A stretch of 64,000 nucleotides of DNA from an uncultured Prevotellaceae bacterium (GCA_902778255.1 CACYXD010000014.1:148464-212463), one strand, 5' to 3'; positions 8,036 through 18,149 are shown, counted from the stretch's first letter. Notes: generated by a model not told the origin, from the sequence alone. Numbers and translations are program-made.

Positions 8036-8501
8036 AAGCGATGGTCAGCAGCACGGAACCTTCCATAACTGCGTCGCCTTGTTTTACTAAGATTGATGTC
8101 ACCTTACCTGCTGTCTCGGCCTCGATATTGTTCTGCATCTTCATGGCCTCGAGTACCAGGACGATGTCGCCAACGTTGACCTGCTGACCAATCTGAACAC
8201 GAATGTCAGTGATGGTGCCAGGCAGGGGAGCCTTGATGGATGTTCCTGCGCCAGCTACCGGAGCTGCAGGCTGAGGAGCGGGTGCTGCTGTCTTAGGTGT
8301 TGCTGCAGGTTTAGCAGGAGCAGGCTGAGCGACCTGTACCTTAGGAGCATTCATTGAAGGATGCTTAGCAGCGTTGATGGGTTTCTGGAGTTCCACCTCG
8401 AAAGGAATGCCATTAACGATGACCTTGGCGATATTGCCTTCTACCTCGGCGATTTCTACTTCGTAGTCTACGCCCTTAACTTTATATTGATATTTGTTCA
8501 T
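8034..8501 (-). CDS. Biotin carboxyl carrier protein of a Na+-pumping decarboxylase
   Basis: Carries the carboxylated biotin between the carboxyltransferase and the OadB-type channel. About 155 residues: an N-terminal domain (MNKYQYKVKGVDYEVEI), a Pro/Ala-rich hinge at about residues 65-90, and a C-terminal biotinyl domain with the attachment motif EAMKMQN, where the second Lys is biotinylated. The start is placed at the ATG 8501 because a longer frame to 8543 would overlap the upstream gene and lacks family similarity. It lies 4 bp after the OadG-like gene and 16 bp before oadB. Confidence 0.92.
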   Translation of the reverse strand: MNKYQYKVKGVDYEVEIAEVEGNIAKVIVNGIPFEVELQKPINAAKHPSMNAPKVQVAQPAPAKPAATPKTAAPAPQPAAPVAGAGTSIKAPLPGTITDIRVQIGQQVNVGDIVLVLEAMKMQNNIEAETAGKVTSILVKQGDAVMEGSVLLTIA

Positions 8502-8505
8502 AGGT

Positions 8506-9534
8506 TTAGTGTAATTCGGGGGTTGTTGGAATTTGTGGAGCATGATGATCGGTGGGGAGGAAAGGATCGTGCAGATGCGTCATCTGAGCATATTCATCGT
8601 CCCAACCGGTTTCCTTAGGCTTAATTGTGATGATACCACTCTCCACATCGTGGACATCATCTTCATACTGACGAAGGGCCATACCGATAACAGCCATATA
8701 GACCTCCATATCAATACCCTTCTTTTCGAAACCTTCCTGAAGGAGATTGCTGGTCATATGACCTATCTCGGCTGTCATCTCCACAGTCTTGGTGATAGGT
8801 TTGATAGGCTGCTGGTTGACCACCTTCTTAGCAGTGTCAATATGACGCATTATCATGCCGAAGATGGTGAAGAATATCCAAAGCAAAGCCAGACAAAGGA
8901 ACACGATGCCCATTGCCATGATTGCCATAGCAAAACCGTGAGGATCCTTGTCTTTGAACTCCTCTATTTTCCCTTTGGCAGCATTAGTCTGCACAGTATT
9001 GTCGTGACCGGGGGTGGCATCCCCTACTCCACACACAGTCCACTCTCCATCGATACGGGCATAGGACTCGTCAGCGCCTAAGGCAGGCACAGTGACAGAG
9101 TCAATGAGATCTACGCCATTGGCATTGTAGAGCGCCACAAATACAGAGCCCGTACTATCTACAGGCAATGAAAGATGAAGCTTGCCCTGAGCCGGCTTTG
9201 AGTTACAATAGAGCATCAGGTAATGGCGGGCACCAAGACTGGTACGATCATCACCATTCGGAATGACACTCATCAGGGCAATACGCTGAGGAGCAGAAAG
9301 CGATTCGTCGAGCACCTTGGGGTTGGTGGTGAGGTACATACCACGCACATTATAGGTGGAGAATGACGTATTCGCCAACTCCACCCATGCCTCACGATGC
9401 CCAAACTCATCCTCCACACTCTGCGTATTGCAGGTCATTACCTCGTTGATGACGATGTTGTTGGCTCCTTGTCCGTACATCGTCGCCGAGCCAAGTAAGA
9501 CCAGCGAACTGAGTAGAAGTCTTAAGTTTGTCAT
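8506..9534 (-). CDS. OadG-type decarboxylase gamma subunit fused to an exported lamin-tail-like domain
   Basis: The 342 residues appear to hold two parts. Residues 1-22 are a signal peptide (ending near MYGQG). Residues ~23-180 have the pattern of a lamin-tail/beta-sandwich domain (INEVMTCNTQ, EAWVELANTS, RHYLMLYCNS, DATPGHDN). Then a single hydrophobic segment (about 202-230, MAIMAMGIVFLCLALLWIFF) and a cytoplasmic tail resemble OadG, which anchors the decarboxylase complex. The beta-sandwich would face the periplasm. First of the three subunit genes; the AspT-like gene ends 44 bp upstream. The OadG part is supported mainly by position and topology; the lamin-tail label is from pattern only. 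Confidence 0.75.
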   Translation of the reverse strand: MTNLRLLLSSLVLLGSATMYGQGANNIVINEVMTCNTQSVEDEFGHREAWVELANTSFSTYNVRGMYLTTNPKVLDESLSAPQRIALMSVIPNGDDRTSLGARHYLMLYCNSKPAQGKLHLSLPVDSTGSVFVALYNANGVDLIDSVTVPALGADESYARIDGEWTVCGVGDATPGHDNTVQTNAAKGKIEEFKDKDPHGFAMAIMAMGIVFLCLALLWIFFTIFGMIMRHIDTAKKVVNQQPIKPITKTVEMTAEIGHMTSNLLQEGFEKKGIDMEVYMAVIGMALRQYEDDVHDVESGIITIKPKETGWDDEYAQMTHLHDPFLPTDHHAPQIPTTPELH

Positions 9535-9578
9535 ATTGGAATATTAAATCGTGTATATTATATAAGATCGCAATAGCG

Positions 9579-11297
9579 TCAGAACAACTGCCCGCAACAG
9601 AACAGCACTATGAGCTGAGCCGTAAGGATGCGCAGGAACATGGCAAACGGATATACCGTTGAGTAGCCTACTGCGGGTGCCTCCTTCGAGCAGATGCTGT
9701 TAGCATAAGCCAATGCAGGTGGATCGGTATAGGTACCTGCCAGCATACCTGCAATAGTGAAGTAGTTGAACTTCATCCGACGGGCTATAGGGCCTATAAT
9801 TAAAATAGGTATAATAGTGATGAGGAAACCAGTGAGCACGTAGAGCACACCATCGCCTGTCATCACCGTGTCGAAGAAGTTGGCACCAGCCTTAATACCT
9901 ACAGAAGCCAGGAAGAGCACCAGTCCTATCTCGCGCAACATCATATTAGCAGAAGTGGTGGTATAGGTCACCAGCTTCATCTTATAACCGTAACGGCCTA
10001 TCAAGATAGCAATAATCAGCGGACCACCAGCGATACCCAACTTCATTAGAGGCATACCAGGGATGAAGGGCAGTGAACCAAAGATGATACCAATGATGAT
10101 ACCCACAAAGATGGTAGCAATATTAGGTGCATCCAAACGTTTGATACTGTTGCCCATCATATTGGCCACGCGATCCACATCATCCTGAGGCCCTACTACC
10201 ATGATACGGTCACCTACCTGCAAGGGAAGGTTGGGTGAAGCAAAGATATCCATGCCGTGACGCGTAACACGGGTGACATTCACGCCATAGACACTTGAGA
10301 AGTGCATCTGACCGAACGACTTACCATTGATCTTGGGGTTGGTAACCAGCACGCGCTTAGATACCAAAGGCTGGTCCTGCTGTTCCCAGTCAACCTCGAC
10401 AACGGGCCCAATGAAAGCCACGATAGCCTCATAGTCAGCCTCGGCACAAACGATGTACATCTGATCCCCCAAATGGAATATGGTGTCACGATTAGGAATA
10501 GACACATGACCATCGTGCAGGATACGAGAAACCACGAAGTCGCGGTTCAGGAAGTTGTGAACCTGGAACACAGTCTTGCCCTCAAGGTATTTGTTAGATA
10601 CCTCTAGGTGCATGTGATGGGGTTTCTGATTAGCATTGGCACCAGCCTGTTCCTCAAGGGCTGCCTCTTCTTTCTCGAGCCTCACACGACAGAGGTAACG
10701 CACAAGAATTGTGGCCCCAATAATACCCAGCACACCAAGCGGATAAGCACAGGCGTAGGCCGAAGCAATCTGAGGTACAGGCCGATTTAACTGTCCGAAC
10801 ACAGAGTTCAGTGCCTCGTTGGCAGCACCAAGACCAGGGGTGTTAGTCACAGCGCCATAGAGCGTACCAACCATCATAGGCAGGTCGTTGACATCATGCT
10901 TCTGATAGAAAAAGATGAAGTAGCAGGCAAACATCACCATGATGTTCAGCAGAATAGCTGAGGCAGCCAATCCATTGAGCTTGAGACCTGCCTTACCAAA
11001 ACTCTCAAAGAAACCGGGTCCGACCTGCAGACCAATCATAAATACGAAGAGGATGAGTCCGAAGTCCTGAATGAAAGTCAACGTAGCACCGGGAGCTGCA
11101 AATTCAGACTCAGGGCAATATATCTTATAGATATGTCCCAGAAGAATACCGGCAAAGAGCACGAAGGTGACTCCCAGCGATATACCAAATATTTTTATCT
11201 TACCGAGGTAGACACCCACGGCAATCACGATGGCGTATATCAACGCGATGTGCGCCACCGAAGTTGTATTAGAAAACAGATTAACAAACCATTCCAT
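9579..11297 (-). CDS. AspT/YidE/YbjL-family transporter
   Basis: Predicted 572-residue inner-membrane transporter with the duplicated AspT-YidE-YbjL membrane domain. Two hydrophobic halves (about 1-210 and 395-572) flank a central cytoplasmic region with two TrkA-C-like regulatory domains (about 225-390; [12 protein letters not shown] and [13 protein letters not shown]). [18 protein letters not shown] in the first half and [18 protein letters not shown] in the second show the internal duplication. AspT exchanges aspartate for alanine, but family members differ and the substrate here is unknown. It sits 9 bp after valS and before the decarboxylase genes, with no promoter seen between. A role in dicarboxylate exchange next to a decarboxylase is plausible but inferred. 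Confidence 0.88.
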   Translation of the reverse strand: MEWFVNLFSNTTSVAHIALIYAIVIAVGVYLGKIKIFGISLGVTFVLFAGILLGHIYKIYCPESEFAAPGATLTFIQDFGLILFVFMIGLQVGPGFFESFGKAGLKLNGLAASAILLNIMVMFACYFIFFYQKHDVNDLPMMVGTLYGAVTNTPGLGAANEALNSVFGQLNRPVPQIASAYACAYPLGVLGIIGATILVRYLCRVRLEKEEAALEEQAGANANQKPHHMHLEVSNKYLEGKTVFQVHNFLNRDFVVSRILHDGHVSIPNRDTIFHLGDQMYIVCAEADYEAIVAFIGPVVEVDWEQQDQPLVSKRVLVTNPKINGKSFGQMHFSSVYGVNVTRVTRHGMDIFASPNLPLQVGDRIMVVGPQDDVDRVANMMGNSIKRLDAPNIATIFVGIIIGIIFGSLPFIPGMPLMKLGIAGGPLIIAILIGRYGYKMKLVTYTTTSANMMLREIGLVLFLASVGIKAGANFFDTVMTGDGVLYVLTGFLITIIPILIIGPIARRMKFNYFTIAGMLAGTYTDPPALAYANSICSKEAPAVGYSTVYPFAMFLRILTAQLIVLFCCGQLF

Positions 11298-11306
11298 ATT
11301 GTGTCA

Positions 11307-14021
11307 TTATTTCTTCAAAGCACTAATCGATTCTTTCAGCGCGGCAATCTTCTCTTCAGAGTCTGCCAGCTTCTTGCGCTCCAGAGCCACTACGGCCTCA
11401 GGCGCATTCTGAACGAAACGCTCGTTAGAGAGCTTCTTCTCAACACCAGCCTTGAATCCCTCAAGGTGCTTGAGCTGAGCCTCCATTTTCTCAATCTCGG
11501 CAGCAACATCAATCAGGTCGCCAAGGGGCACAGCGAACTCATCTGTACCCACCATGAAGGCACTAGCAGAGGGATCCTTTGCCTCTACAACGTCAATAGA
11601 AGAAAGGTTACCCATTTTCATAATCACAGCATTGAAGGTCTTGAAATTATTCTGACCAACAGTCTGAAGGGTGAGCTGTTCCTTGGGAGCGATGTTCTTC
11701 TGACTGCGAACGGTACGCACACCAGAAACAACCTGCTTCACCAGCTCGATATTCTCGATAAGCTTCAGTTCCTCGGCAGTAGGAGCGTCGAGCACAAGAC
11801 TATCACGCATGATGCTCTCGCCCTCCTTGCGCTCATAGATAGCCTGCCACAACTCCTCAGTGATAAATGGCATGAAGGGGTGCAGCATCTTAAGCAGGAG
11901 CTCGAAGAAACGCAGTGTTGCATCATATGTCTCACGGTCAATAGGCTGCTGAACGCCATCCTTATAGGCGGGCTTCACCATCTCAAGATACCACTGTGAG
12001 AACTCGTCCCAGAAGAGCTTATAGACAGTCATCAGGGCGTCGTTGATACGATACTTAGAGAAGTGGTCTTTCAGCTCCTCGTTGGCATGCTTGATACGGG
12101 CTTCCATCCATGCTACAGCAGTTTTGTTGGTGGCTGTAGAGCAGCCACATACAGAACTATCGGCAACCTGCCAGCCCTTCACCAGACGGAAGGCGTTCCA
12201 AATCTTATTATTGAAGTTACGACCCTGTTCGCAGAGTGCCTCGTCGAAGAGAATATCATTGCCTGCAGGTGCAGAGAGCATCATGCCCATACGCACGCCA
12301 TCGGCACCGAACTTCTCGATGAGCTCAATAGGATCAGGAGAGTTACCCAAAGACTTAGACATCTTACGACCCAGTTTATCGCGAACGATACCAGTGAAGT
12401 AAACGTTCCTGAAAGGCATATCGCCCATATACTCCTCACCGGCCATAATCATACGAGCCACCCAGAAGAAGATAATATCAGGACCTGTCACCAAGTCGCT
12501 GGTGGGATAGTAATATTTTATCTCTTCGTTACCAGGATTGTTGATGCCATCGAAGAGAGAAATAGGCCAGAGCCAAGAAGAGAACCAGGTGTCAAGGGCA
12601 TCCTCGTCCTGACGCAGGTCGGCATCAGTCACGTTGGCATCCTTCTGCTGAGCCAGCTTCAGAGCCTCTTCACGAGTTGCAGCTACTACATAGTCATCGT
12701 TATCGTTGTAATAGTAAGCAGGAATACGATGTCCCCACCATAGCTGACGAGAGATACACCAGTCCTGAATATTCTCCAGCCAGTTCTTGTAGGTGTTCTT
12801 ATATTTTGCAGGATAGAACTTCAGCTCATCGTTCATCACTGGGGGCAGGGCGATATCAGCAAAATGCTGCATCTTCAGGAACCACTGTAGTGAGAGACGG
12901 GGCTCAATAGCTGTATCTGGGTTACGCTCAGAATAGCCCACTTTGTTAACATAGTCCTCAATTTTCTCCATCAGACCAGCTTCCTGCAGGTCCTTGGCAA
13001 TCTGCTTACGGCAATCCATACGGTCCATACCCACGTAGATAGGACTCTGGTCAGAGATGGTACCATCAGCATTGAAGATGTCGATAGTCTCGAGGTTGTG
13101 GGTCTTACCCAGCATATAGTCGTTGGTATCGTGGGCAGGTGTTACCTTCAAACAACCCGTACCAAACTCGATGTCCACATAACGGTCCTCGATAACAGGA
13201 ATCACGCGATTCACCAGAGGAACAACAACCTTGCGGCCCTTCAACCACTGGTTCTTGGGGTCTTTGGGGTTGATACACATAGCGGTATCGCCCATGATAG
13301 TCTCAGGACGAGTAGTAGCAACTACAGCGTAGTAGCCCTTGGCATCCTTGTGAATAACGTTGCCATCTTCGCCAGACAGAGAACTGTCGGGAACATTAAC
13401 AGGACCGTCCACATAATACTTCAGATGAAACAGATGGCTCTGTTCTTCCTTATAGATAACCTCTTCGGTAGAAAGTGCTGTCAGCGCCTTAGGATCCCAG
13501 TTCACCATACGCAGACCACGATAGATCAAGCCTTTATTGTAGAGGTCAACGAAGACCTTGATAACGCTCTCTGAACGTTTCTCGTCCATCGTGAATGCAG
13601 TACGATCCCAGTCGCAGGAAGCACCCAGACGGCGCAACTGCTTCAGGATAATGCCTCCGTGCTCGTTGGTCCAGTCCCAAGCATGCTCCAGGAACTGCTC
13701 GCGAGTCAGGTCACGTTTCTTAATTCCCTGACTGGCCAGTTTCTTTACCACCTTTGCCTCGGTAGCAATAGAAGCATGGTCCGTACCAGGCACCCAACAG
13801 GCATTCTTTCCCTCCATACGAGCTCGACGAACTAAGATATCCTGAATAGTATTGTTCAGCATGTGTCCCATGTGAAGCACACCTGTTACATTAGGCGGTG
13901 GGATAACGATAGTATAAGGTTCGCGACCATCAGGCTTCGAACTAAACAACTTATTATCCAACCAATACTGATACCATTTACTTTCGACCTCTTTCGGGTC
14001 GTACTTACTAGCAATTTCCAT
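11307..14021 (-). CDS. valS: Valyl-tRNA synthetase
   Basis: Charges tRNA-Val; class Ia synthetase of 904 residues, normal for the family. Visible: the ATP-binding HIGH-type motif in [15 protein letters not shown] (residues ~41-55), the CP1 editing domain around [17 protein letters not shown] in [14 protein letters not shown], the WFSSWLWP segment, and a C-terminal coiled coil (about 835-904) rich in Glu/Lys/Leu that binds tRNA. Transcribed from a TAnnTTTG box at 14055-14062, divergent from mazG, and likely first in an operon with the AspT-like gene and the decarboxylase subunits. Confidence 0.97.
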   Translation of the reverse strand: MEIASKYDPKEVESKWYQYWLDNKLFSSKPDGREPYTIVIPPPNVTGVLHMGHMLNNTIQDILVRRARMEGKNACWVPGTDHASIATEAKVVKKLASQGIKKRDLTREQFLEHAWDWTNEHGGIILKQLRRLGASCDWDRTAFTMDEKRSESVIKVFVDLYNKGLIYRGLRMVNWDPKALTALSTEEVIYKEEQSHLFHLKYYVDGPVNVPDSSLSGEDGNVIHKDAKGYYAVVATTRPETIMGDTAMCINPKDPKNQWLKGRKVVVPLVNRVIPVIEDRYVDIEFGTGCLKVTPAHDTNDYMLGKTHNLETIDIFNADGTISDQSPIYVGMDRMDCRKQIAKDLQEAGLMEKIEDYVNKVGYSERNPDTAIEPRLSLQWFLKMQHFADIALPPVMNDELKFYPAKYKNTYKNWLENIQDWCISRQLWWGHRIPAYYYNDNDDYVVAATREEALKLAQQKDANVTDADLRQDEDALDTWFSSWLWPISLFDGINNPGNEEIKYYYPTSDLVTGPDIIFFWVARMIMAGEEYMGDMPFRNVYFTGIVRDKLGRKMSKSLGNSPDPIELIEKFGADGVRMGMMLSAPAGNDILFDEALCEQGRNFNNKIWNAFRLVKGWQVADSSVCGCSTATNKTAVAWMEARIKHANEELKDHFSKYRINDALMTVYKLFWDEFSQWYLEMVKPAYKDGVQQPIDRETYDATLRFFELLLKMLHPFMPFITEELWQAIYERKEGESIMRDSLVLDAPTAEELKLIENIELVKQVVSGVRTVRSQKNIAPKEQLTLQTVGQNNFKTFNAVIMKMGNLSSIDVVEAKDPSASAFMVGTDEFAVPLGDLIDVAAEIEKMEAQLKHLEGFKAGVEKKLSNERFVQNAPEAVVALERKKLADSEEKIAALKESISALKK

Positions 14022-14054
14022 ACCTATTTAATAATGCTTTCTCAATTTTGACTG

Positions 14055-14062
14055 CAAAGGTA
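14055..14062 (-). promoter_or_regulatory. -7 box for valS
   Basis: TACCTTTG on the minus strand, 33 nt before the valS ATG. Confidence 0.75.
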
Positions 14063-14113
14063 CAAATTATTTTCCAAATGACACAAAAATTTTGCAGTAT
14101 AAAAAAGAATTTG

Positions 14114-14121
14114 TACCTTTG
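14114..14121 (+). promoter_or_regulatory. -7 box for mazG
   Basis: TACCTTTG, 31 nt before the mazG ATG; divergent from the valS promoter about 50 bp away. Confidence 0.75.
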
Positions 14122-14152
14122 CAACTGAATTATTGATTTTCCTCATCTAAAA

Positions 14153-15028
14153 ATGCACACAAGAGACGAGCAGATGAAGGCTTTCGGACGCCTATTGGAC
14201 GTATTGGATCAGTTACGCGAGAAATGTCCTTGGGACATGAAGCAAACTAACGAAAGCCTGCGTCCCAATACGATAGAAGAGACTTTCGAACTATGTGACG
14301 CCATCATGAAAGATGACGCACAGGAGATAAAAAAGGAGTTGGGCGACGTGCTGATGCATACCTGTTTCTATGCAATGATTGCACGAGAGAAAGAACAGTT
14401 TGACATTGCCGATGTACTCAACACAGAGGCAGACAAGCTGATATTCCGCCATCCACACGTCTATCATCACAGTCAAGTTGGAGCTCCGAACCCCAGGCCC
14501 CTCCCCTACGTCCCTGAAGACGATCAAGCACCAGATGAATTCTCGAAAGCAGAAACCAGTAGTGATGTCTTAAAGAATTGGGAGCAAATCAAGCTGAAGG
14601 AGAAAGACGGAAACAAGACCGTGCTAAGTGGTGTACCAACAGCCCTCCCCTCACTTATCAAAGCGTACCGCATACAGGACAAGGCTCGCAATGTTGGCTT
14701 CGACTGGCAAAAGAAAGAGGATGTTTGGGCCAAGGTGCATGAGGAACTTAGCGAATTAGAGGCAGAACTGTCAAAAGAAGACAAAGAAAAATCAACCAAC
14801 GAGTTAGGTGATTTTCTCTTCTCGGTTATCAATGCCGCCCGACTCTATCATCTAAATCCAGATGATGCATTGGAACGCACTAACAGGAAATTTATCCATC
14901 GATTCAATTATATTGAAGCCCATAGTATCCGAGCCGGCAAGCCCCTTACAGAAATGACTCTGGAAGAGATGGATGCCCTTTGGAATGAGGCCAAGAGTGA
15001 CGAGCTAAAAAAACAATCAAAAGGATGA
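14153..15028 (+). CDS. mazG: Nucleoside triphosphate pyrophosphohydrolase MazG
   Basis: Hydrolyses (d)NTPs to monophosphates and pyrophosphate, cleaning the nucleotide pool. Two MazG-type all-alpha repeats are visible: residues ~30-70 with EETFELCDAIMKDD and KKELGDVLMH, and residues ~200-240 with EELSELEAEL and NELGDFLFSVIN; the ExxE/ExxD metal ligands are present in both. Length 291 against about 260 in E. coli. Part of the excess is a Pro-rich stretch near residue 112 (APNPRPLPYVPED) that overlaps a half copy of the GC-rich palindromic element. The 3' end overlaps the lipoprotein gene by 4 bp (ATGA). Confidence 0.95.
   Translation: MHTRDEQMKAFGRLLDVLDQLREKCPWDMKQTNESLRPNTIEETFELCDAIMKDDAQEIKKELGDVLMHTCFYAMIAREKEQFDIADVLNTEADKLIFRHPHVYHHSQVGAPNPRPLPYVPEDDQAPDEFSKAETSSDVLKNWEQIKLKEKDGNKTVLSGVPTALPSLIKAYRIQDKARNVGFDWQKKEDVWAKVHEELSELEAELSKEDKEKSTNELGDFLFSVINAARLYHLNPDDALERTNRKFIHRFNYIEAHSIRAGKPLTEMTLEEMDALWNEAKSDELKKQSKG
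14484..14515. repeat. Half copy of GC-rich palindromic element, inside mazG
   Basis: Matches the C-rich left arm of the elements in lpxB and dnaG (core ccccaggcccctcccc), but the complementary G-rich arm is missing. In frame; encodes a Pro-rich insert. Confidence 0.5.
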
Positions 15029-15708
15029 AAAAGGCTTATTTTTTTACCATCATAACAACCATTGCCGTTCTTCTTATTGGGTGCGGCAGGAAAGACTCGC
15101 AGTCTTCCTCATTAAACAATGAGGAACAGACAAGCTATATCCTTCGCGACACTGCCATATACGGATTCTGCGCAGAAGGATCAGCCATGAACACCCTACA
15201 GATTATCACCGATGCAGGAGACACCATCACCGTCAGCACGGTCAAAGCAAGAGAAAAAGACAAGGTGATAGGTGGCTATGCTATAGGTGATGAGATTGCA
15301 CTGATAGCCAATGCAGATACCACACAAGCACTTCTTGTCATTAACAAATCCTTGCTCAATGGTGACTGGGTCATGCCTAATCCTTTGGACGGAAGTAATG
15401 AGACTGGGGTCAGAATCCTACGTGGAGGAGTGGCTGAGAGTATTGACCAAAGCAGTGTCATTTATAAGACATGGAGGATTTTCAATGGGAAGCTTCAGTT
15501 TATCATTACCCGTGAAGATGGTATTGATATGGAAGAATTCCTCACGTATGATATTATAAAGCTCTCCGATGAGGTTCTTGTATTACAAGCCACCGACGAT
15601 GATAAAGAATTATTTGAATACACCCATCCTAAAGGAGAGGAATATACAGAAAAGGACCTTAACGGCATTGTGCTTGACGAGGGCTACGATGACGAATTTG
15701 ACATGTAG
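15025..15708 (+). CDS. Putative lipoprotein, lipocalin-like
   Basis: 227 residues with a lipoprotein signal: two Lys, a hydrophobic core and a lipobox ending LLIGC at Cys20. The following Gly-Arg-Lys does not include an obvious retention signal. Residues ~105-165 (DWVMPNPLDG, GVRILRGGVAESID, YKTWRIFNGKLQF) have the spacing of the short lipocalin-like domains common in Bacteroidales lipoproteins. The C-terminus is very acidic. It overlaps mazG by 4 bp and precedes rnz by 9 bp, so the three are probably cotranscribed. Function unknown. Confidence 0.7.
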   Translation: MKKAYFFTIITTIAVLLIGCGRKDSQSSSLNNEEQTSYILRDTAIYGFCAEGSAMNTLQIITDAGDTITVSTVKAREKDKVIGGYAIGDEIALIANADTTQALLVINKSLLNGDWVMPNPLDGSNETGVRILRGGVAESIDQSSVIYKTWRIFNGKLQFIITREDGIDMEEFLTYDIIKLSDEVLVLQATDDDKELFEYTHPKGEEYTEKDLNGIVLDEGYDDEFDM

Positions 15709-15717
15709 CAAACGAAA

Positions 15718-16635
15718 ATGGAGCCATTTCGCATACATATCCTAGGCTGCGGAAGTGCACTGCCCACCTTACGCCATCTGCCTTCCATGCAAGTGGTTGA
15801 ATGTCGCGGCAAGCTTTTTATGGTTGACTGCGGCGAAGGTGCTCAAGTACAATTGAGGCGATCAGGATTATCGTTTGAGAGACTGGGACACATTTTCATA
15901 ACCCACCTTCATGGCGATCATTGCTTTGGACTTATCGGCATTATCAGTACATTTGGACTCTTAGGACGTACCGCCCCACTCCATATCCATGCACCTGAGG
16001 CCCTAAGACCAATGCTACAAGCGCAACTGGAATTATTCTTCAACTACGACATCGGTTATCAGGTTGATTTTCACGCAGTTGATACTACCAAGCAACAAAT
16101 TATTTATGAGGATCATTCTCTAACTATCGAGACCATCCCTTTAGAGCACCGAATGCCTTGTGCTGGTTATCTGTTTCGCGAGAAGCCGCTGCTGCCACAT
16201 ATTCGCCGCGACATGATTGACATGTATGGCATACCCACCTCGCAAATCAATAACATCAAAGCCGGTCAAGGCTACATGCTTGCTGATGGTACCCATATTC
16301 CCCATGAGAAATTGGTAACACCAGCCGATGCCCCACGTTCATATGCTTATTGTTCAGACACACGATATATTCCTGAACTATACAAGAAGATTACTGGCAT
16401 AGACACTCTTTATCATGAGAGCACCTATGCTGAAGACAAAAAAGAGAGTGCCATAAAATACTTCCACTCTACCGCTTTACAGGCAGCACAGGTGGCCAAA
16501 GATGCCAACGCCAAAAAATTGCTTTTAGGTCATTATAGTGCACGCTACAATAATGAAAATGTTCTGTTGGATGAGGCAAAAAAGGTTTTCCCAAACACAT
16601 TCCTGACCAATGAGATGCAAGTAATAGACGTATAA
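15718..16635 (+). CDS. rnz: Ribonuclease Z
   Basis: Metallo-beta-lactamase-fold endonuclease that trims tRNA 3' ends. 305 residues, as for bacterial short RNase Z. Visible: LGCGSALPTLRHLPSMQ, the first metal site HLHGDHCFG (residues ~62-70), the EHRMPCAGY segment, CSDTRYIPELY, and the HxST-type HESTYAED plus FHSTALQAA near the C-terminus. Conserved ALPT and PSMQ segments distinguish it from other lactamase-fold proteins. Confidence 0.96.
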   Translation: MEPFRIHILGCGSALPTLRHLPSMQVVECRGKLFMVDCGEGAQVQLRRSGLSFERLGHIFITHLHGDHCFGLIGIISTFGLLGRTAPLHIHAPEALRPMLQAQLELFFNYDIGYQVDFHAVDTTKQQIIYEDHSLTIETIPLEHRMPCAGYLFREKPLLPHIRRDMIDMYGIPTSQINNIKAGQGYMLADGTHIPHEKLVTPADAPRSYAYCSDTRYIPELYKKITGIDTLYHESTYAEDKKESAIKYFHSTALQAAQVAKDANAKKLLLGHYSARYNNENVLLDEAKKVFPNTFLTNEMQVIDV

Positions 16636-16681
16636 AGTTCTTTTTTACCGCAAAAAATTTGGAGGTTTCAGAAAAAACTCC

Positions 16682-16689
16682 TATCTTTG
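16682..16689 (+). promoter_or_regulatory. -7 box for the mini secreted protein gene
   Basis: TATCTTTG, 24 nt before the ATG at 16714. Confidence 0.65.
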
Positions 16690-16713
16690 CGCCAAATAAA
16701 TTATCGAAAGCGT

Positions 16714-17028
16714 ATGCAGAAGAAATTACTCATATTGTTTGCCACCGCAATTTTAACCTTTTCTATTCCCACTTACGCTGTCAATATGATAGCCAAGATG
16801 GGCATAGCTGAGCAAGTTGAGGAACAAGCACCAACCATTTCCATTGAGAAGAATATCATTACGGTACAAGGTGGTAGCGGAATGATTTTAGAGGTAGTTT
16901 CCCTTACGGGCAGAGCTGTTGCCTCATATAAGATTGACAGTCCCTCACAAAGGATAGAATTGAATCTTTCTAAAGGGTGCTATATCCTAAAAGTAGGCAA
17001 GACCGTACGCAAAGTGACACTTCGATAG
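16714..17028 (+). CDS. Small exported protein resembling a free type IX secretion C-terminal domain
   Basis: 104 residues: a signal peptide (MQKKLLILFATAILTFSIPTYA), a ~15-residue linker, and then a beta-rich domain (about 38-104). The domain has the cadence of type IX sorting domains: ITVQGGSGMILEVVSLTGRAV, then IELNLSKGCYILKVGKTVRKVTL. In these domains the G-x-Y-I-x-K-V-G and final K-V-x motifs are characteristic. Here the domain stands alone without a cargo. Start at 16714 because upstream in-frame codons cover the promoter box. It may be a decoy, a remnant of a larger protein, or a real small surface protein; family call tentative. Confidence 0.6.
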   Translation: MQKKLLILFATAILTFSIPTYAVNMIAKMGIAEQVEEQAPTISIEKNIITVQGGSGMILEVVSLTGRAVASYKIDSPSQRIELNLSKGCYILKVGKTVRKVTLR

Positions 17029-17151
17029 TATTTTAAAATTGTACTAGAACAACAACAATTATGCTCAAGGTGTCTATGACATCTTGGGCTATTTGTTTCC
17101 AAATGAATAAACCTTTCCTGACTAAACACGTCAAAAAAAGAAAGAAAAACG

Positions 17152-17703
17152 ATGCAGTCCTACGACGACGAACAACTGAAATCGCTCATCAAAGAGCCTA
17201 AAACGCGATCAAGGGGATTTGAGATGGCTGTGCGCCAATACAGCGAGCAGCTGTATTGGCAAGTGCGCCGTTTGGTACTCACCCACGAAGACAGTAATGA
17301 TGTGATTCAGAATGCTTTTCTAAAAGCATGGAACTCGCTAGACTCTTTTCATGGCGATGCGAAACTCATCACATGGATGTCGCGAATAGCCATCAATGAG
17401 GCACTTGATTTTCTGCGCCGGCAAAAGAACCGTAATGCAATTAGCGCCGACGATGTGGACTCGGGAATAGCCAACCAACTGATGGCAGACGAATATTTTG
17501 ACGGTGACGAGCGCGAGGCCCAGCTGCAGCAAGCCATAGCAAGTCTTCCCGATGTGCAGCGTACGGTATTTCTCATGCGCTACTATGATGACATGAAATA
17601 CAGCGATATCAGCAAGACACTCGGAACTTCAGAAGGAGCATTGAAAGCCTCATATCATATCGCTGTAAAAAAAATAACTGAGTTTTTTAAGCAGTTCGAT
17701 TAA
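17152..17703 (+). CDS. ECF-type RNA polymerase sigma factor
   Basis: 183 residues with region 2 (about 25-95: QLYWQVRRLVLTHEDSNDVIQNAFLKAWNSL, then the -10 recognition helix FHGDAKLITWMSRIAINEALDFLRR) and region 4 (about 125-178: LPDVQRTVFLMRYYDDMKYSDISKTLGTSEGALKAS-type helix-turn-helix). No region 1 or 3, so group 4. The next two genes encode a single-span membrane protein and a small exported protein; this suggests the sigma factor is held by the membrane protein and released by an envelope signal. No TAnnTTTG box is clear upstream. Confidence 0.9.
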   Translation: MQSYDDEQLKSLIKEPKTRSRGFEMAVRQYSEQLYWQVRRLVLTHEDSNDVIQNAFLKAWNSLDSFHGDAKLITWMSRIAINEALDFLRRQKNRNAISADDVDSGIANQLMADEYFDGDEREAQLQQAIASLPDVQRTVFLMRYYDDMKYSDISKTLGTSEGALKASYHIAVKKITEFFKQFD

Positions 17704-17749
17704 ACCACCATATAATTAACACGTCAAATAATCAAATTAATGCTATAAA

Positions 17750-18133
17750 ATGAGTAACGAAGAAAAATATCTCCAAAGCAAGATGGGAAGCAAAAACCCA
17801 TTTTCCGTGCCAGAAGGATACTTTGACACGTTAGCTGAGCAAGTGATGCAGCGACTGCCAGAGCAACCCAAAGTAGCTCCATCAAGTCAACGCAATCGTC
17901 CGGCTATCGTTCGTATGCTTCGTCCGCTTCTCTATGCAGCCGCCTGTCTCTTTATCGGAATCTTTGGTATAGCCATCTATCAACAACTTGACAAACAGAC
18001 GGCCGAGGGTGTCCCTGTCATCTCACACGTAGGTTCCACGACAGAATATAATGACGCATACATAGAAGAAGCCACCGACTATGCCATGTTTGACAATCAA
18101 GATATCTACGCCACCCTGTTGGCAGATATGTAA
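17750..18133 (+). CDS. Single-span membrane protein, candidate anti-sigma factor
   Basis: 127 residues. The cytoplasmic N-terminal ~60 residues contain NPFSVPEGYFDTLAEQVMQRLPE, a segment often found in small Bacteroidetes proteins next to ECF sigma factors. One transmembrane helix follows (about 63-82, LLYAAACLFIGIFGIAIYQQL), then a short, acidic periplasmic tail. It has no zinc-binding HxxxCxxC, so it is not a classical ZAS anti-sigma. The role is inferred from topology and from position 46 bp after the sigma gene. Confidence 0.6.
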   Translation: MSNEEKYLQSKMGSKNPFSVPEGYFDTLAEQVMQRLPEQPKVAPSSQRNRPAIVRMLRPLLYAAACLFIGIFGIAIYQQLDKQTAEGVPVISHVGSTTEYNDAYIEEATDYAMFDNQDIYATLLADM

Positions 18134-18149
18134 ATAAAAAGGAATTAGT

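Noticed and set aside
11133-11999. 288-codon plus-strand frame opposite valS
   Set aside because: It runs across the valS/AspT-like gene boundary with no protein-like motifs; both minus-strand genes are well supported.
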